Source: Spirogloea muscicola (Eukaryota; Streptophyta; Zygnematophyceae; Spirogloeales; Spirogloeaceae). Taken from it: a stretch of DNA of 64,000 nt. Below, one piece after another: positions 34,818 to 45,225 of this stretch (positions are counted from its first letter, which is position 1; each line of letters begins with the position of its first letter). The position numbers were made by a program, and so were the translations under genes. The notes beneath the pieces were generated by a model. The model did no database searches, was not told the DNA's origin, and was given only the letters and a program-made list of their open reading frames with translations. Location: NCBI GenBank assembly GCA_009602725.1, contig WELB01000034.1:218298-282297 (forward strand), read 5' to 3'.

Positions 34818-36143
34818 TCAGCTTTGAGCTCTAAAGGCTTGTCCAGAGTGGAACCCCAGCTGGGCCATCAGCTCTTTAAGCCGGTGCTCGTCCGTGAGGT
34901 ACAGGTAACCAATCTGCAAACTCGTATACAAAACCAAATACGATTCTGAAATTCTGTCAGCCACTGGAACTTGTCATGGGTGAGCATTATGACCATGCCT
35001 CAGCGTAGCCCTTTAATAGAGAGCACATGCTGCTGTTCAGGAAAGTGGACTGACTTGCCTTCAGGCTTCATTCCACACATTATTGCTGTAGGCCAAGGAA
35101 GGAAGCAAGTACGGCAATTTGCGCCACCTGTCTGAGTCACGACGGCACTCACAAGCGTCTCCAAGGAGGTCGCGCTGCTATAAATAGCAGATCCAGCACG
35201 GCCTTTGGCTCGCCGCTGTCCTGTTGTGACATTCCGACCCCATCGGAGAACATCCCTGCCGTTCACAGTCCACATGCTGAGCGATACTGTTGCGTCATAA
35301 GCCCGTGTAAAACTTAGCCAAGTAAGTCCTTGCCCAGCAGTTGCTCCAGAGCAGGCCCTGCCCTACACAAAAGGGCAAGCTGCAGCCTGTTCTTATCCTA
35401 GCTTTGTGAGTCCTTATTTGAAAGGCTTAGTAAAGGCTGCCAGCAGGGGGGTGCCGACGGTGTTGTACCTCTCGTCCTCCGAAAGGAAGTCGTCCTCCAG
35501 AAGTGCACATAGCAGCGAGTGCTGCAACTTGTAGCACCACGTGCAGGCATTGATGAGCAACAACAGTGCAGGCATTGAGGGGATAGTGAATGGCATGTAT
35601 CTCAAGTGCTTAAGTGCAGCAAGCAGGAACAGCAGGAGCAACATGGGCGGCTGGAGGAGTGATTGAAACACCTGAGCTTCGCAGCAGACGACGGCTGTCA
35701 CTCGGTCGCTGTACGCCTCTATCCGCTGCGGAGCCAAAAAGTGGAGCCGTGCATAGAGCTGCAGGAAAGATTTCAAAGCAAGAGCATCTGAAGCCTTCTG
35801 CTGTGTCAGTCGAAGCTGCCTCTGGCACCTCAGACCAATGCTCAATCTTCAGCGAGAGCTCTCCAGCATGATTTGAAGCTTTATGCATGCGTGGTATAAG
35901 GTCACATAATTACTTATGGAAAAGCAGTGCTGAGCGAAGTACCTCGTAGATGGCATCTCCAAGGTATGCAAGCGACGCTGCGTTATGCACTGATCGTGGA
36001 TTGGTCACTGCAGGCGCCGCCGGCAGCCATGGTTCCCTGGGCTCCAGATCTGCATCTCCTGGCAGCACGAGAGCCACATGCTGGCGGCCATTCATGCACA
36101 GGCCAATGCAGCTACTGCTGCTATTACCAAGCAAGCGCTGCAT
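34818..36143 (-). CDS. Mini-ribonuclease III (single RNase III domain, plastid type)
   Basis: Mini-III enzymes process 23S rRNA ends in Bacillus and, in plants (RNC3/RNC4), plastid rRNA and introns. Five exons join in frame: 35943-36143, 35672-35758, 35469-35521, 35153-35255 and 34818-34913, giving 179 residues. They carry SVHNAASLAYLGDAIYE (catalytic Asp and Glu), LYARLHFLAPQRIEAYSDRV, LLEDDFLSEDERDVLRWGRN, then SSATSLETLIGYLYLTDEHR, whose Glu lies at the usual C-terminal metal site. There is no double-stranded RNA-binding domain, as expected. An in-frame stop precedes the ATG at 36143, and the 45-residue leader is only weakly transit-like. A further 5' exon up to about 36420 is possible. 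The sequence strongly supports the family; plastid location is inferred from homologues. Confidence 0.93.
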
Positions 36144-36520
36144 GTCAACCGTCGGCTATCCGCACGAGGATGTCAGCTACTGCAAATTCTTCCGTAACCT
36201 GTTCAGTACAATATCCCATTGATGAGGCAGGCTGTGGACTCCAGGCGAGAGCGGCTGAGTTGTCAAAGGCCAAGGAAGGGCCTGGGCAGTGGCATACCTT
36301 GCGCTGTAGCATCACCGGACGGTCGCTGCCGGAGGAGAGCACAGGCGTCGACGAGCGGTCGACGCCGCCGCCGACGGAGGTGCCCAGTTGGGCCGACATG
36401 CGCCGCCAGGCCCTCCGCATCCGCAGCTGCGGCCCTCTCTGTAAGCCACCAACAAAGGTGCGGCGGCACCGTCCAGGCCACCTCCAAATCCTCAGGGCTA
36501 GCAGCTGCTCTCAGGACCAA
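36144..36520. other. Region upstream of the mini-RNase III start
   Basis: May contain its promoter, 5' UTR or an extra targeting exon; minus frames at 36145-36420 and 36263-36520 are open but unremarkable. Confidence 0.35.
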
Positions 36521-36595
36521 GAAGAATGCGGCTGATGATATCGACAGAGCGGCTGTGAAAGCCAGCCAAGTGCATACAGAGGGCGTTCATGACTG
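36520..36595 (-). repeat. LINE copy-G-type 3' tail upstream of mini-RNase III
   Basis: AAGAATGCGGCTGATGATAT and GAGCGGCTGTGAAAGCCAGC are the reverse complement of the copy G tail (39347-39408). The orientation matches the downstream minus-strand gene. Confidence 0.75.
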
Positions 36596-37030
36596 TTGTA
36601 GCAGAGCCACGGAGGCTAGAATCGGAGGGTTCGCTGCTGGAATCTAATATGCGGACCCTGTGCCGGCGCGTGAACATAAGTGGCTCCGCCGGCGCCGACT
36701 TGCAGCGCCGCCGCGCCGTCGCCGCCGTCGCGCCGCGCGGCCTCGGCGGCGGCGGGCCAAGGCCAGGCGCGGGGCAGCGCTGCCTTTGCCTTGGACTGCC
36801 GCCGCTCTACCAGCGACCTCCAGCAGGGCCCCAGGAGGCCCGGCGATGACGCTGGCGTCGTTGGCGCGATGGCGGCCATGGTTGGGACGGCGTCCGTGTA
36901 CCAGGTCGAGGGTTCGACTCCGGATCACGGACCGCCGCCGGAGCAGCCGTCCTGTTGAGGTCGCGGGTGCGACGCCGGACGAGGCCCTGGTTGCGGGAGG
37001 AGCTCGTCGAGAGGAGCTGACGGCCTTGGG
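36596..37030. other. GC-rich stretch, no gene assigned
   Basis: Plus frames are Arg- or Ala-rich and run into LINE tails at 37030. There is no recognisable domain. Confidence 0.4.
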
Positions 37031-37375
37031 CTGCCTTTATATTTTCCTCACAGCCATCGCCCTCTACTGGAAGAGTCTTCTCTTTTCTTTTATTAACCTT
37101 TTACAGCCGAAAGGGGGCGATGCAAAAGGGGGGGCGATGGCCAAGGCCAGGCCCAAGTGGAATACTCACACAGAATTGCTCTTCCGATGTGGGGCAACGG
37201 CTCGGAGGGGCCCGCCCAGAAGAAAAGTAGCAGTAGCAGGAATGGACGTGGAAATGGACAAGGTCCCAAGGGGCCAGAGAACGGACAAGAAGAAGTGGCT
37301 CTCCCAATGGGGGCAAGGGCTGTGAGAAGCCAGCCCGAAAAAGAATTGACAAGGTTCGAAGGGGCCAGACTACGA
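37030..37375. repeat. LINE tails, plus then minus orientation
   Basis: A plus tail piece (CACAGCCATCGCCCTCTACT at about 37049) is followed by minus-oriented pieces with GGCTCGGAGGGGCCCGCCC (37200) and GGCTGTGAGAAGCCAGCCC (37318). They abut LINE copy F. Confidence 0.65.
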
Positions 37376-37856
37376 GCTAAGCAGCGACTGCGGGGCCTGA
37401 AGTGTTTGGCCACGCTGCGGCAAAGGCCGCTCGCAGCAAGGCGGCCAAACACGCCGACCACCCGGCTGCCGATGAGTTCGTCCCCCTGGCTGTGGACGTG
37501 CACGGGGCTCTCGGATCCCACTGGCTCGACCTGTTGGCCAGGCTTGCACGGCGCGCCGTGTCCCGCAGGCGTGGTGAGCCGGCTGACTTCAACGCCGCTG
37601 GCTCGTGGGCTCAGGTGTATCGTATGCGCTTGTCCGTCTCCCTCCAGCGGTCCATGGCCCACGCCTTGCATCTGCGTGCTGGCCGTGCTCTCGCTGCGGC
37701 CTCTGGCTTTCGTCAGGGGGATAGTTTTCCGGCAGCTAGTCTGTCGGATGTGAGGCTCCTTACTCGTAACTACTGAGTGGTCCATCCTCCCCCCTTCTGC
37801 CATAGCCTCTTCAGGCCCCACAGTCGCTGCTTAGCTCGTAGTTTGGCCCCTTCGAA
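37376..37856 (+). mobile_element. LINE copy F: C-terminal third with tail, ends at a gap
   Basis: An open frame from about 37402 encodes AKHADHPAADEFVPLAVDVH, then GSHWLDLLARLARRAVSRRR, QVYRMRLSVSLQRSMAHALH, RAGRALAAASGFRQGDSFPA and LSDVRLLTRNY with a stop at 37774. The endonuclease core is missing because the copy starts after it. The left junction is with a minus-oriented tail. Confidence 0.85.
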
Positions 37857-37995
37857 NNNNNNNNNNNNNNNNNNNNNNNNNNNNNNNNNNNNNNNNNNNN
37901 NNNNNNNNNNNNNNNNNNNNNNNNNNNNNNNNNNNNNNNNNNNNNNNNNNNNNNNNNNNNNNNNNNNNNNNNNNNNNNNNNNNNNNNNNNNNNNN
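37857..37995. other. Assembly gap (Ns)
   Basis: 139 unknown bases between the tail of copy F and the body of copy G. Similar repeats on both sides make the join uncertain. Confidence 1.
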
Positions 37996-39420
37996 ATGCA
38001 TCCATTGATGTCAAGCTTCAGCAATGCCTTGCTGATCTGATTGCTCACCCACTCCTAGAGCAGTCTCCAGCAGCACTGGTGCAATGTACGCTGCCCATAC
38101 GTCACGGTGGGCTTGGTTGTCGCCCCTTGGTCCGCTTATGCAGACCAGCGTACCTTGGCTGCTGGGCTCAGGTGGCCTCGTCCATATCTGGACGATTCCT
38201 CCTTGAGCAACAACGTGTGTTGGCGCCTCACATCAGTAACGTGGTTCAGGGGAGTCTGCCTTTCCAACTGACTCTCAAAGCATGCCGACAGGACCTCTTT
38301 GCCGCATACCCGCCTCTGGTGAATCAGCCTGTTAGCTTTGCTGCCTGGGCTGACGTTTCTGATGTTAAGGCTCAATCGCGGTTTTCCCGTGCTGCAGACG
38401 AGCAACCACTGGAGCATCTCCGGAGTCTCCTCCAAGGGGATGCTCGAGGCCAGGCTCGGCTCCTATCTGTATCGTCTCTGGGAGCGTCTGAGTGGCTCCG
38501 CGCTTTGCCTTTGCATGCGGGCTTGCGGATGGAAAATGCTTTGTTTTGCGATGCTATGCGCCGCCGTCTTGGCTTACCATCCCTGTGCTTGGCAGGGGTG
38601 ACCCAATGTGAATGTGGGCTTATTGAGCATGATGCAGTGCTCATTGGTGACCACATGCTCAGGTGTGCCAAAGGCAGTGAGCGCACGGGCTCCCACAACC
38701 TCCTACGTGACGCCATGTATGGCATCGTCAAGGAGGCGGGATATCAAGTGGCGTTGGAGAGCACCGGGGTGATGCCCGTCCAGCTCCGCAACGGGGTCCC
38801 TCGGACACGGCGTGTCGATCTGGTCGGCGTCCCCCTGGGAGGTGGCAAGCGGCTTCTCATGGAAGTCGTCCTAACCGACAGCTTCCGGACGAAGGGCCCC
38901 GTAACTTCTGAGACCGGCTATGCCGTGAAGGTGGCCGAACAGAAGAAGTTGCACAAGTACAAGGACCACCCGGCGGGTGATACCTTTTACCCCCTGGCCA
39001 TGGACATCCATGGGTGTTACGGGGGTCGGTGGTCCTCGTTACTTTCGCTGCTGGCATCTCAAGCTGACCAGCGGCGCCGGGAACAGGGTGCAGCCCTTCC
39101 CGGTGGCTCGGTGCCTTTGGGTCTTGTGTCCTGCGACCGTATGCGTTTGTCTATGTCGCTACAGCGTTCCCAAGCGCTTGCTTTGCATCGCCGCGCTGGT
39201 CGTGCCCTTGCAGCAGCCTCTGGCTTGCGCAGCGGGGTTGCTCTTCCTCCCCTCAGCTCATCTGACTTCCTACTGCTGACACGGGGTTACTAAGAGCGCC
39301 CTGGCTCTCTAGCCTGTGGCTCCGTCATGAACACCTATGTGTTCATGCATGTATGCATCTGGCTGGCTTTCACAGCCGCTCTTTTAATATCAGCAGCCGC
39401 TTTCTTCGTAACCTCTCGTC
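37996..39420 (+). mobile_element. LINE copy G: best-preserved body copy with intact endonuclease frame
   Basis: The frame is open from the gap edge to the stop after 39290. Counting from the codon at 38079 there are 404 residues: GGLG block at 10-13, CWAQVASS at 28-35, zinc motif C177-x-C179...H192-xxx-C196, SHNLLRDAMYG near 205-215, endonuclease core R244-R-V-D247-L-V with E262-V-V-L-T-D267, then YKDHPAGDTFYPLAMDIHG. The last part has MRLSMSLQRSQALALHRRAG and LLTRGY at the end. This order fits LINEs with a restriction-enzyme-like endonuclease C-terminal to the reverse transcriptase. The reverse transcriptase would lie in or beyond the gap. The tail (39294-39420) carries CTGGCTGGCTTTCACAGCCG. 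It may be a recent insertion. Confidence 0.9.
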
Positions 39421-39567
39421 AGTAGATGCAAATCTGAGTAGCTAGCAGGCGACGCCGGTGACACAGTGAAGACACAAGGCGTGAGCTGAGACGGCGGACA
39501 GGCAAGCCTTTCCGCCTTCGCCAGCCGCGGCCGAGCCGGGAGAGGCGCCTAGCGTGGCGCGGCGGCC

Positions 39568-40367
39568 ATGGCGCTCCGGGGCCTGCTGGCGGCGCCCTGG
39601 CGGGCCGCGCTCTCAAGGTGCGGCGGCCAGCTGCCACGCACAGCCTTCGGACAGCCTTTGGCGGAGCCTCTCGCCGAGCTGGCTTCGTCCGGTGCACACC
39701 ACGCGGGCTGCGGGCTGCGGGCTGCGTCGCTGAGAGAGTCGCCTCTAACCATGCTTGACGACCTGCCATTGACAATGGCGGTGGCGCAGGTCGGCAGCCG
39801 GCGAAGGCGGCGGCGGCGGCGTCGCCGCCCGGGCGCTCGCGACCAGGAGCCCAGCGAAGAGCCTCGCCCGCCGCGGGCCCAAGCGGCCAATGTCGGCCTA
39901 TCTGTACTTCAGCATCGAGAAGCGGACGGCCATGAAGGAGGAGCAGCCCAGTCTCTCGTTCGGCGAGCTCAGCAAGGCCCTCGGCGAGGTCAGTCCAGTC
40001 TCCGGCCAATGCCTACTTGCAGCTGCCAATGACTGGGAGCAGACATGGAGCTTGCCAGCGGGCGTGGGGCGCACCTCAGCGTGCCTCTGCCTGCGGCCTT
40101 GCATGTCGTGCATGCTGGCTCTCGTCGGGGCCACAGAGCCGCCAGCGGCACTCGTCCGGAGCCCGCTGGCCTGCACATAGATTTGCAGACAAGGAGAGAT
40201 ACTTTTTTGAAGTGTACATGCGCTGTGAGATGCTGAGCCTTGCCCAGCATGTGCAGCGGTGGTTGAAGCTGTCGCCTGAAGAAAAGCAGCCGTACAAGAT
40301 CCGGGCTGAGGAGGACAGGCGACGCTATGACGAAGAGGTTCAGCAGCAGCGCTCGGAAGGTGCCTGA
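39568..40367 (+). CDS. HMG-box DNA-binding protein
   Basis: HMG boxes bind and bend DNA. Here KRPMSAYLYFSIEKRTAMKE and SFGELSKALGE end at a GT donor after 39989. The next exon (about 40258-40367) gives RWLKLSPEEKQPYKIRAEED and RRRYDEEVQQQRSEGA, then stop. Joined in phase this is one complete HMG box of the HMGB/NHP6 type. The upstream frame holding KRPM has a stop near 39768, so a first exon must be spliced in. The ATG at 39568 opens MALRGLLAAPWRAALSRCGG, which is Arg/Ala-rich with no early acidic residue, like an organelle presequence. If it is the true start, this is a candidate mitochondrial or plastid nucleoid protein. The first-exon link is inferred. Confidence 0.8.
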
Positions 40368-41970
40368 CTATCATCTGGCGTTTGCCCTCCTCAAGCATGC
40401 CCCATCTCCTTCGCCGACCCTTACATTTAGCACCCAACATCAGAGTTGTGAGTGAAAGAGTGGGTCGCTCTTGGCCAAGCTTGGCCGAGCTTCATTGAGC
40501 AGGGAGACCCGGCCTCGCTGTGCAAATTGCTTCAACCCCGTCGCGCAAGTGCAGGACGATGAGGCTTGGCAGTTTGTAGGCTGACCAGCTGGCTGCCGAG
40601 CTTCCAATGCCTCCAGTTGCCTGCTGCCCGACGGTCCTGCACCTTGGGCAGCCAGCAGCTACTTGTGACCATTGCCATGTCTGCCAGTTGGACTACTTGC
40701 TTACTTAGCTTTTTACTCCTCACAACCAGCACAGGAAGTCGTATGGTCCTTGACTGTCACATCTTGTGCTCAGTGTGACCTGTAGAGGTCCTGCTGGATT
40801 AAAACTTCCATATGGAGAGGCCAAGAGGTCCCCACTGCCCAGCAGAGAAAGTGAGGCACTTGCATGCTGAGGTCAGGAAAGTAAGAAGACAATGAATTGC
40901 AGGCCAACTTGCGCTCAGCCCTTGACTCTGGAAACTGCCATGACACTGTATGCTTCCGTGCATCAGCGCCAGCTAGAACAACAGCTATTTGAGGAACCGT
41001 TGCCGCCTGCCAATGCCACCATCATTTAATTCAAAGAGTGACTTACTTAAATCCTGCGCTTAGAGGGACTGTAGCTTCTCCAAGGTGGGCGCGGAGTGTG
41101 AACATCTACATATTAGAGAATGTGACCGTTGTTGAGGTCAGTTTGCTAAGCTTTTACCAACTTGGAAAGGTCACAGCCAGGGCTGCCAAGTCCATGAACC
41201 TTACTTTACGAGTTGTGGCCATATCATTCTCAGATGATGTCTTGATGGTGGTGCTATCCTCTCTCCCCACCCTCTCACCCAGGCCGCCCAGGTGCGTCAA
41301 TATCTGGACGAAGTTGCTCAAGGGGCAGGTGTAAGGTCTTGATTGATTTCTTGCCTGAATTGTTCTGATTGCGGGCCGTGGCCAGGACCTTGAAGTTGAG
41401 CCCCCCCCCACCCCCCCCACCCCCAGGCGCCAGCGGAAGCCTAGCATCCGTCTGGCCAAAATGCTGGAGCGCATGCAGAGCAACAGTTATTGCTAACGAT
41501 GACTAGCCGGCAATGACTACCTTAGTGACAGAGAAGCTATAAGATCTCTCAATTCCTACCTGCGTAGCAGACATGCTTGTATATGCTGGCAAGTACGACT
41601 ATAACATCCTATGTACCACAACTTAAGGTATGCCTGAAATTGATGGCATGGCAAATTTCTTTATCACACTTCCAGTATGTCCACGAGACTTTCGTGGAGC
41701 AAACTGGCTACTGGGCAACAAAACACAAGGTCTGGATGCTTATAAATGTAGAATCTTCTCACATCAAGAGTAGCGTGATGGTGAAGACCAGTGGAACTTT
41801 TCCAGGAATTGCGTGGCTTCAATTTAACAACTCCTCCAAGACAGAAATTTGTATTCGGTCCTAATCAACAGCAAGAAAGCATCTGGAAAATTATCTTGCC
41901 AATTTGCCTGCCAGCCTCGAGGTTGTCACTACAGTGCTTGCAGTGTACAAATTTCACAAATGTGAGTCAT
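40368..41970. other. Unassigned intergenic DNA
   Basis: A C-rich run (mostly C with single A) lies at 41401-41425. A minus frame at 41154-41483 could be part of the neighbouring minus-strand gene but shows no domain. Nothing else is recognised. Confidence 0.4.
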
Positions 41971-41975
41971 ACAAT

Positions 41976-42955
41976 CTAGGTTTCAGGTATTGAGTCATGC
42001 GATGAAGATTCGTGTAAGAGAAACTTTCGGTTTCTGTACGTCCAAGAAGGAGGAAGCTGCAAAACGATGGCCTTTCGTGCTCGCCGAAGAACTCGAAGGG
42101 CAGTCTCAATCTTGTTGAGTTGCTCAACAGTTTTCTGCAAAGCCGGCCAGAAATGAACGGTCAGATGATACTCAGGCATCGTCGCTGCAGTCTGATAGTG
42201 TGTGTTGGTAAGATCCACCAAAGGCTGTTCAAATATTCTCAACGACCATGTTGTGATCTTCTTCAATTGAAGCTATCAGACCCCTGAATGCAAGACAAGC
42301 GTGTGCAAGTGAAGTGCCAAGGCACCATTGGACTGCTTTTGTACAGCTTGCCAAGGAGGGGAAAGTAGCGTACTTGGATGTCCCAGTCTGTTTGTTCATA
42401 CACAGTTGGGTTCTGAGACTTTGAAATTCTTCGATGGTGCCCTCCCCTCAAGCCTGTCGTGCAGAGAAATTATCAGATTCCCAATAAAGTATGACACAAG
42501 GCCCAAGGGAACTTACGGCTAACAACTGCAGCTGAAGATGCAATGTTGTCCACGTGTGAAACATGTGGCATATGTGGAATTACGACATCAACCTCGTGAA
42601 GAGGCCTTCCAAATGTACTGGTCATGCTTCGAGTGACGCAAGACAGCAGCAAGAGAGGGAGATCTCAGTTGGTAAGCAGACCTGCACTGTGCGCTTGAAC
42701 GTCGTCTTTCTTCTCCTCTTCTCGGGCAGGAGCTTCCTGCAGCTGCTTCGGCTGAGGCAAATCTGACTCCAAAGCTCTGTTTCCGAGAGCAAGCTGGCCG
42801 TAGGACCAAGCCTGGTCCTCGCTGAAGATGACAAAGTCATTGCTGGGATCCTCAGCTGCCGGGGGAAGTGCCGGTGCCGCCTCACTTGGGGCCAGGCGGG
42901 ATAGCAGCAGGACCAGCAGTGCGGCCACAGCGCCAGTGCTGGGCGCGACATTCAT
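41976..42955 (-). CDS. Unidentified protein with N-terminal signal peptide, spliced
   Basis: The ATG at 42955 begins MNVAPSTGAVAALLVLLLSR and LAPSEAAPALPP, a good signal peptide with cleavage near SEA/AP. It is followed by EDPSNDFVIFSEDQAWSYGQ and an acidic linker. Candidate later exons on the same strand: about 42530-42620 (RPLHEVDVVIPHMPHVSHVD), about 42380-42440 (NPTVYEQTDWDIQ) and 41990-42260 (YHLTVHFWPALQKTVEQLNK, then ETALRVLRRARKA). Exon phases were not settled. I do not recognise the family; a secreted or lumenal protein is the only inference. The 3' end is uncertain. Confidence 0.45.
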
Positions 42956-43049
42956 CGCCGCCTGCGACGGGTAGCTGCGGGCGCTGCGCAGTGCAGCAGA
43001 GAAGCAGCGCTCTGTGTGGGCGAAGCGCGAGGCGGCTCAGCGGCGGGGC

Positions 43050-43118
43050 GACTGGGAAGAATGCGGCTGCTGATGTCAAGAGATCGGCTGTGAAAGCCAA
43101 AAGCCGGCTGGGAGAGGG
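43050..43118 (-). repeat. LINE copy-G-type 3' tail upstream of the signal-peptide gene
   Basis: AAGAATGCGGCTGCTGATGT and GATCGGCTGTGAAAGCCA are the reverse complement of the copy G tail. It starts about 100 bp upstream of the ATG at 42955, in gene orientation. Confidence 0.8.
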
Positions 43119-43540
43119 GTCCTCTGAGGCGGCCAGACGAAGACCACCTCTGTGGGCGAAGCTCTTCTCTCTCTCTCAAGCGGCAGCCGCCAGGCGAGCA
43201 GGCGCGCGCTCAGCTGGTTTCAGGGGCTGGCGAGCGGGCGGGCGCAGGGAAGGAAGCAAGGAAGCTGGTCGCGAAGGGCCAACGGTTGGTCAACCGGCCC
43301 TCCGGTGGCGGTCAACTCGCCGAGCGGGCGGGGCCCGCCCATTTGTCACCTGACGACGATGCACGAACAGCCGAAACTGCACTCACCACTGAAAACTGTC
43401 ACACGCGGCGCGCATCTGCCATATGGCCCTCTGCTCAATTTCCTCACACCCTAAATTTACTCTGTTTCCCAAGTGCGAGCCATAAGAGGTTAATGACGAG
43501 ACAGGACACTTCGCAAAATGCAACAGTCCGCTAATTTCCG
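43119..43540. other. No gene recognised
   Basis: GC-rich at first, then plain intergenic DNA; no domain or repeat seen. Confidence 0.4.
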
Positions 43541-43985
43541 GTGTTTATGGTCGTTGACCTGTCAGTCGCCGTTCGACCATCACTTAGCTGGCCCGGTTAA
43601 TGGCCAGCCCCCGCCCCCCCGCCTGGCTAGTGGGGTCAGGTCTCACGTTTTACTCCCGCGTCCGATCTCCTGGTCTACTTGCGTTCCGCAGTCTTTGGTT
43701 CCTCCCGCCCTTTCTTCATTCCGTTGGGTTGGCTACTCACGGCCATTGCCTTACAATGGAAGAGCTGTTTCTTCCCTCTTTTGATCGTCATCTTTTGTCC
43801 GGCTCGTCTCTGGCTCTCTCAGTACTCCGGCTTTAAGTAAACTTCTATAAGCATAAACATCTTGATCTGGATAATAGCAGCTCTTTCAAACGGGGCATCG
43901 GCTGTGAGAGGCCAGCCCACAAGGAATGGACAAGGTCCAGTGGGACCAGAAAGCACAAAGCACACAGCTACACTAAGTGACGACT
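43541..43985. repeat. Opposed LINE tails
   Basis: A plus tail at about 43700-43775 (GGGTTGGCTACTCACGGCCA, then AATGGAAGAGCTGTTT) faces a minus tail at 43875-43975 (AGCTCTTTCAAACGGGGCAT, GGCTGTGAGAGGCCAGCCC). About 100 bp separate them. Confidence 0.75.
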
Positions 43986-44024
43986 ATTGTTAGGGGCTCA
44001 ATTACCCCTGGTCAAAATTGCAGT

Positions 44025-44210
44025 AGGGCGAGTAGCTCAAGCTGCGCCAGGTCACTCGCTCAGGTGTACGTGTGCGCCTCTGCAAATTAAAGCACCACCT
44101 GAGGCGTTCGCCGTGCATTTCGGAAAGCTGTGCCTTGGCTGCCGCCTGTGGGTTGGCGAATCTTTCCAGCTGCGACTTACTCTAATTTCGACTTGCGGCT
44201 GTTAACTGGG
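44025..44210 (+). mobile_element. Decayed LINE C-terminal stub
   Basis: Translated in shifting frames, the plus strand gives a GxSLxQVYVRL segment, then CLAAACGL, ANLSSCDLL and RLAAVN. That is the order of the LINE C-terminus (AQVYRMRL, ALAAASG, FPAASLSDLRLL). Several indels separate the pieces. Confidence 0.55.
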
Positions 44211-45040
44211 GATAGCAAACAAGGTGAACCGGTATACACAGCAGCCATACACCAGCATATGTAGGCAATATGCCAGAGCTGTTGAGCAGACATCTCTTGG
44301 AGCTCGCCCTGCACGTAAACAAGGGCGTCATTGAGGTATTGCAGAAAGTACAGCGCGTGGCAATCAACATACGTGGAAGCACTGCCAATGCCCGCACTGG
44401 CACTCATGAACCTTGGGGAACACCATGTACACGGCATGCATCATGCATCATGCATTGGCAGGTTGCATATTTTTGGACAATATCCAAGTGAAGCCCGTGC
44501 AGTCCGTGCTGGCCATGCATGGCCTGGATGCAAAGCAGCAATTGTGGAGCTGCAGGTCACCCAAGGAGACCCCTTTCACTTTCAAGGAGGAGCGGCACAA
44601 CATGGGCGCTCTTGTATCGGCAGGGAAGGGTCTTGCAGTATTAAGCAATGCCCACTTGCTGCACCGCTTGGAGGAGTAATGTCTTGCATTGCTAGTCAAG
44701 CCTGACCAGCAATGCTAGCTCGCACAGAGGACCGCACATTCGCCAGCGTAGCTCGTCCAATGCCTGCAAGGGGTACTGTGACATTCTGCAGCTTTTCCAG
44801 CCTGAGGCTCTGGCACTGAGACTTCATCCAATGTCTGCATTGTTGTACATGTTCTGATCGACCTTCAATAGCCACTTTCCACCTCAGCAGCCGTTTCCTC
44901 CTCTTGTGCGGCCACTCACGACGACACACTGAAGCCATATATCACCACCATCTCCGACCACTTAACCCCAGCTCCAGCATCAGCTGCGTCCAGCTTGGAA
45001 GAGCTTCTTCTTTTCTGAATGGCATGTGCTGTCCAGCTCC
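44211..45040. other. Unassigned; short protein-like frames
   Basis: A plus frame at 44413-44679 (88 codons, FTFKEERHNMGALVSAGKGL) and a minus frame at 44177-44437 (86 codons, LQEMSAQQLWHIAYICWCMA) look more protein-like than their neighbours. They overlap and have no recognisable family, so neither is called as a gene. Confidence 0.3.
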
Positions 45041-45225
45041 TTTGAACATCGTCCACTCCTTTTGAGCTCACCTTTTCTTCTGGGCTGGCCTCTCATACCC
45101 ACATTCTCCTTTCAAAGACTTACCATTTGTTTGCGAGCCCCATATCTTCGGTCCAGCCTTACTTCTAACCCTTCTACTTCTTTGGAGAGTCTCGAAGATT
45201 TACCCTTCTAACTTCTTGGTCAGCC
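45041..45225 (+). repeat. LINE 3' tail before copy H
   Basis: TTTGAACATCGTCCACTCC and GGGCTGGCCTCTCATACCC are the usual tail blocks in plus orientation. Confidence 0.65.

Noticed and set aside
36596-36960. Plus-strand gene start at about 36680
   Set aside because: Frames are Ala/Pro-rich with no domain and run directly into LINE tails.
44177-44437. Minus-strand frame as an octotricopeptide/RAP-type gene
   Set aside because: Only one vaguely similar stretch (MSAQQLWHIAYICWCMA), with no repeats or flanking exons to support it.
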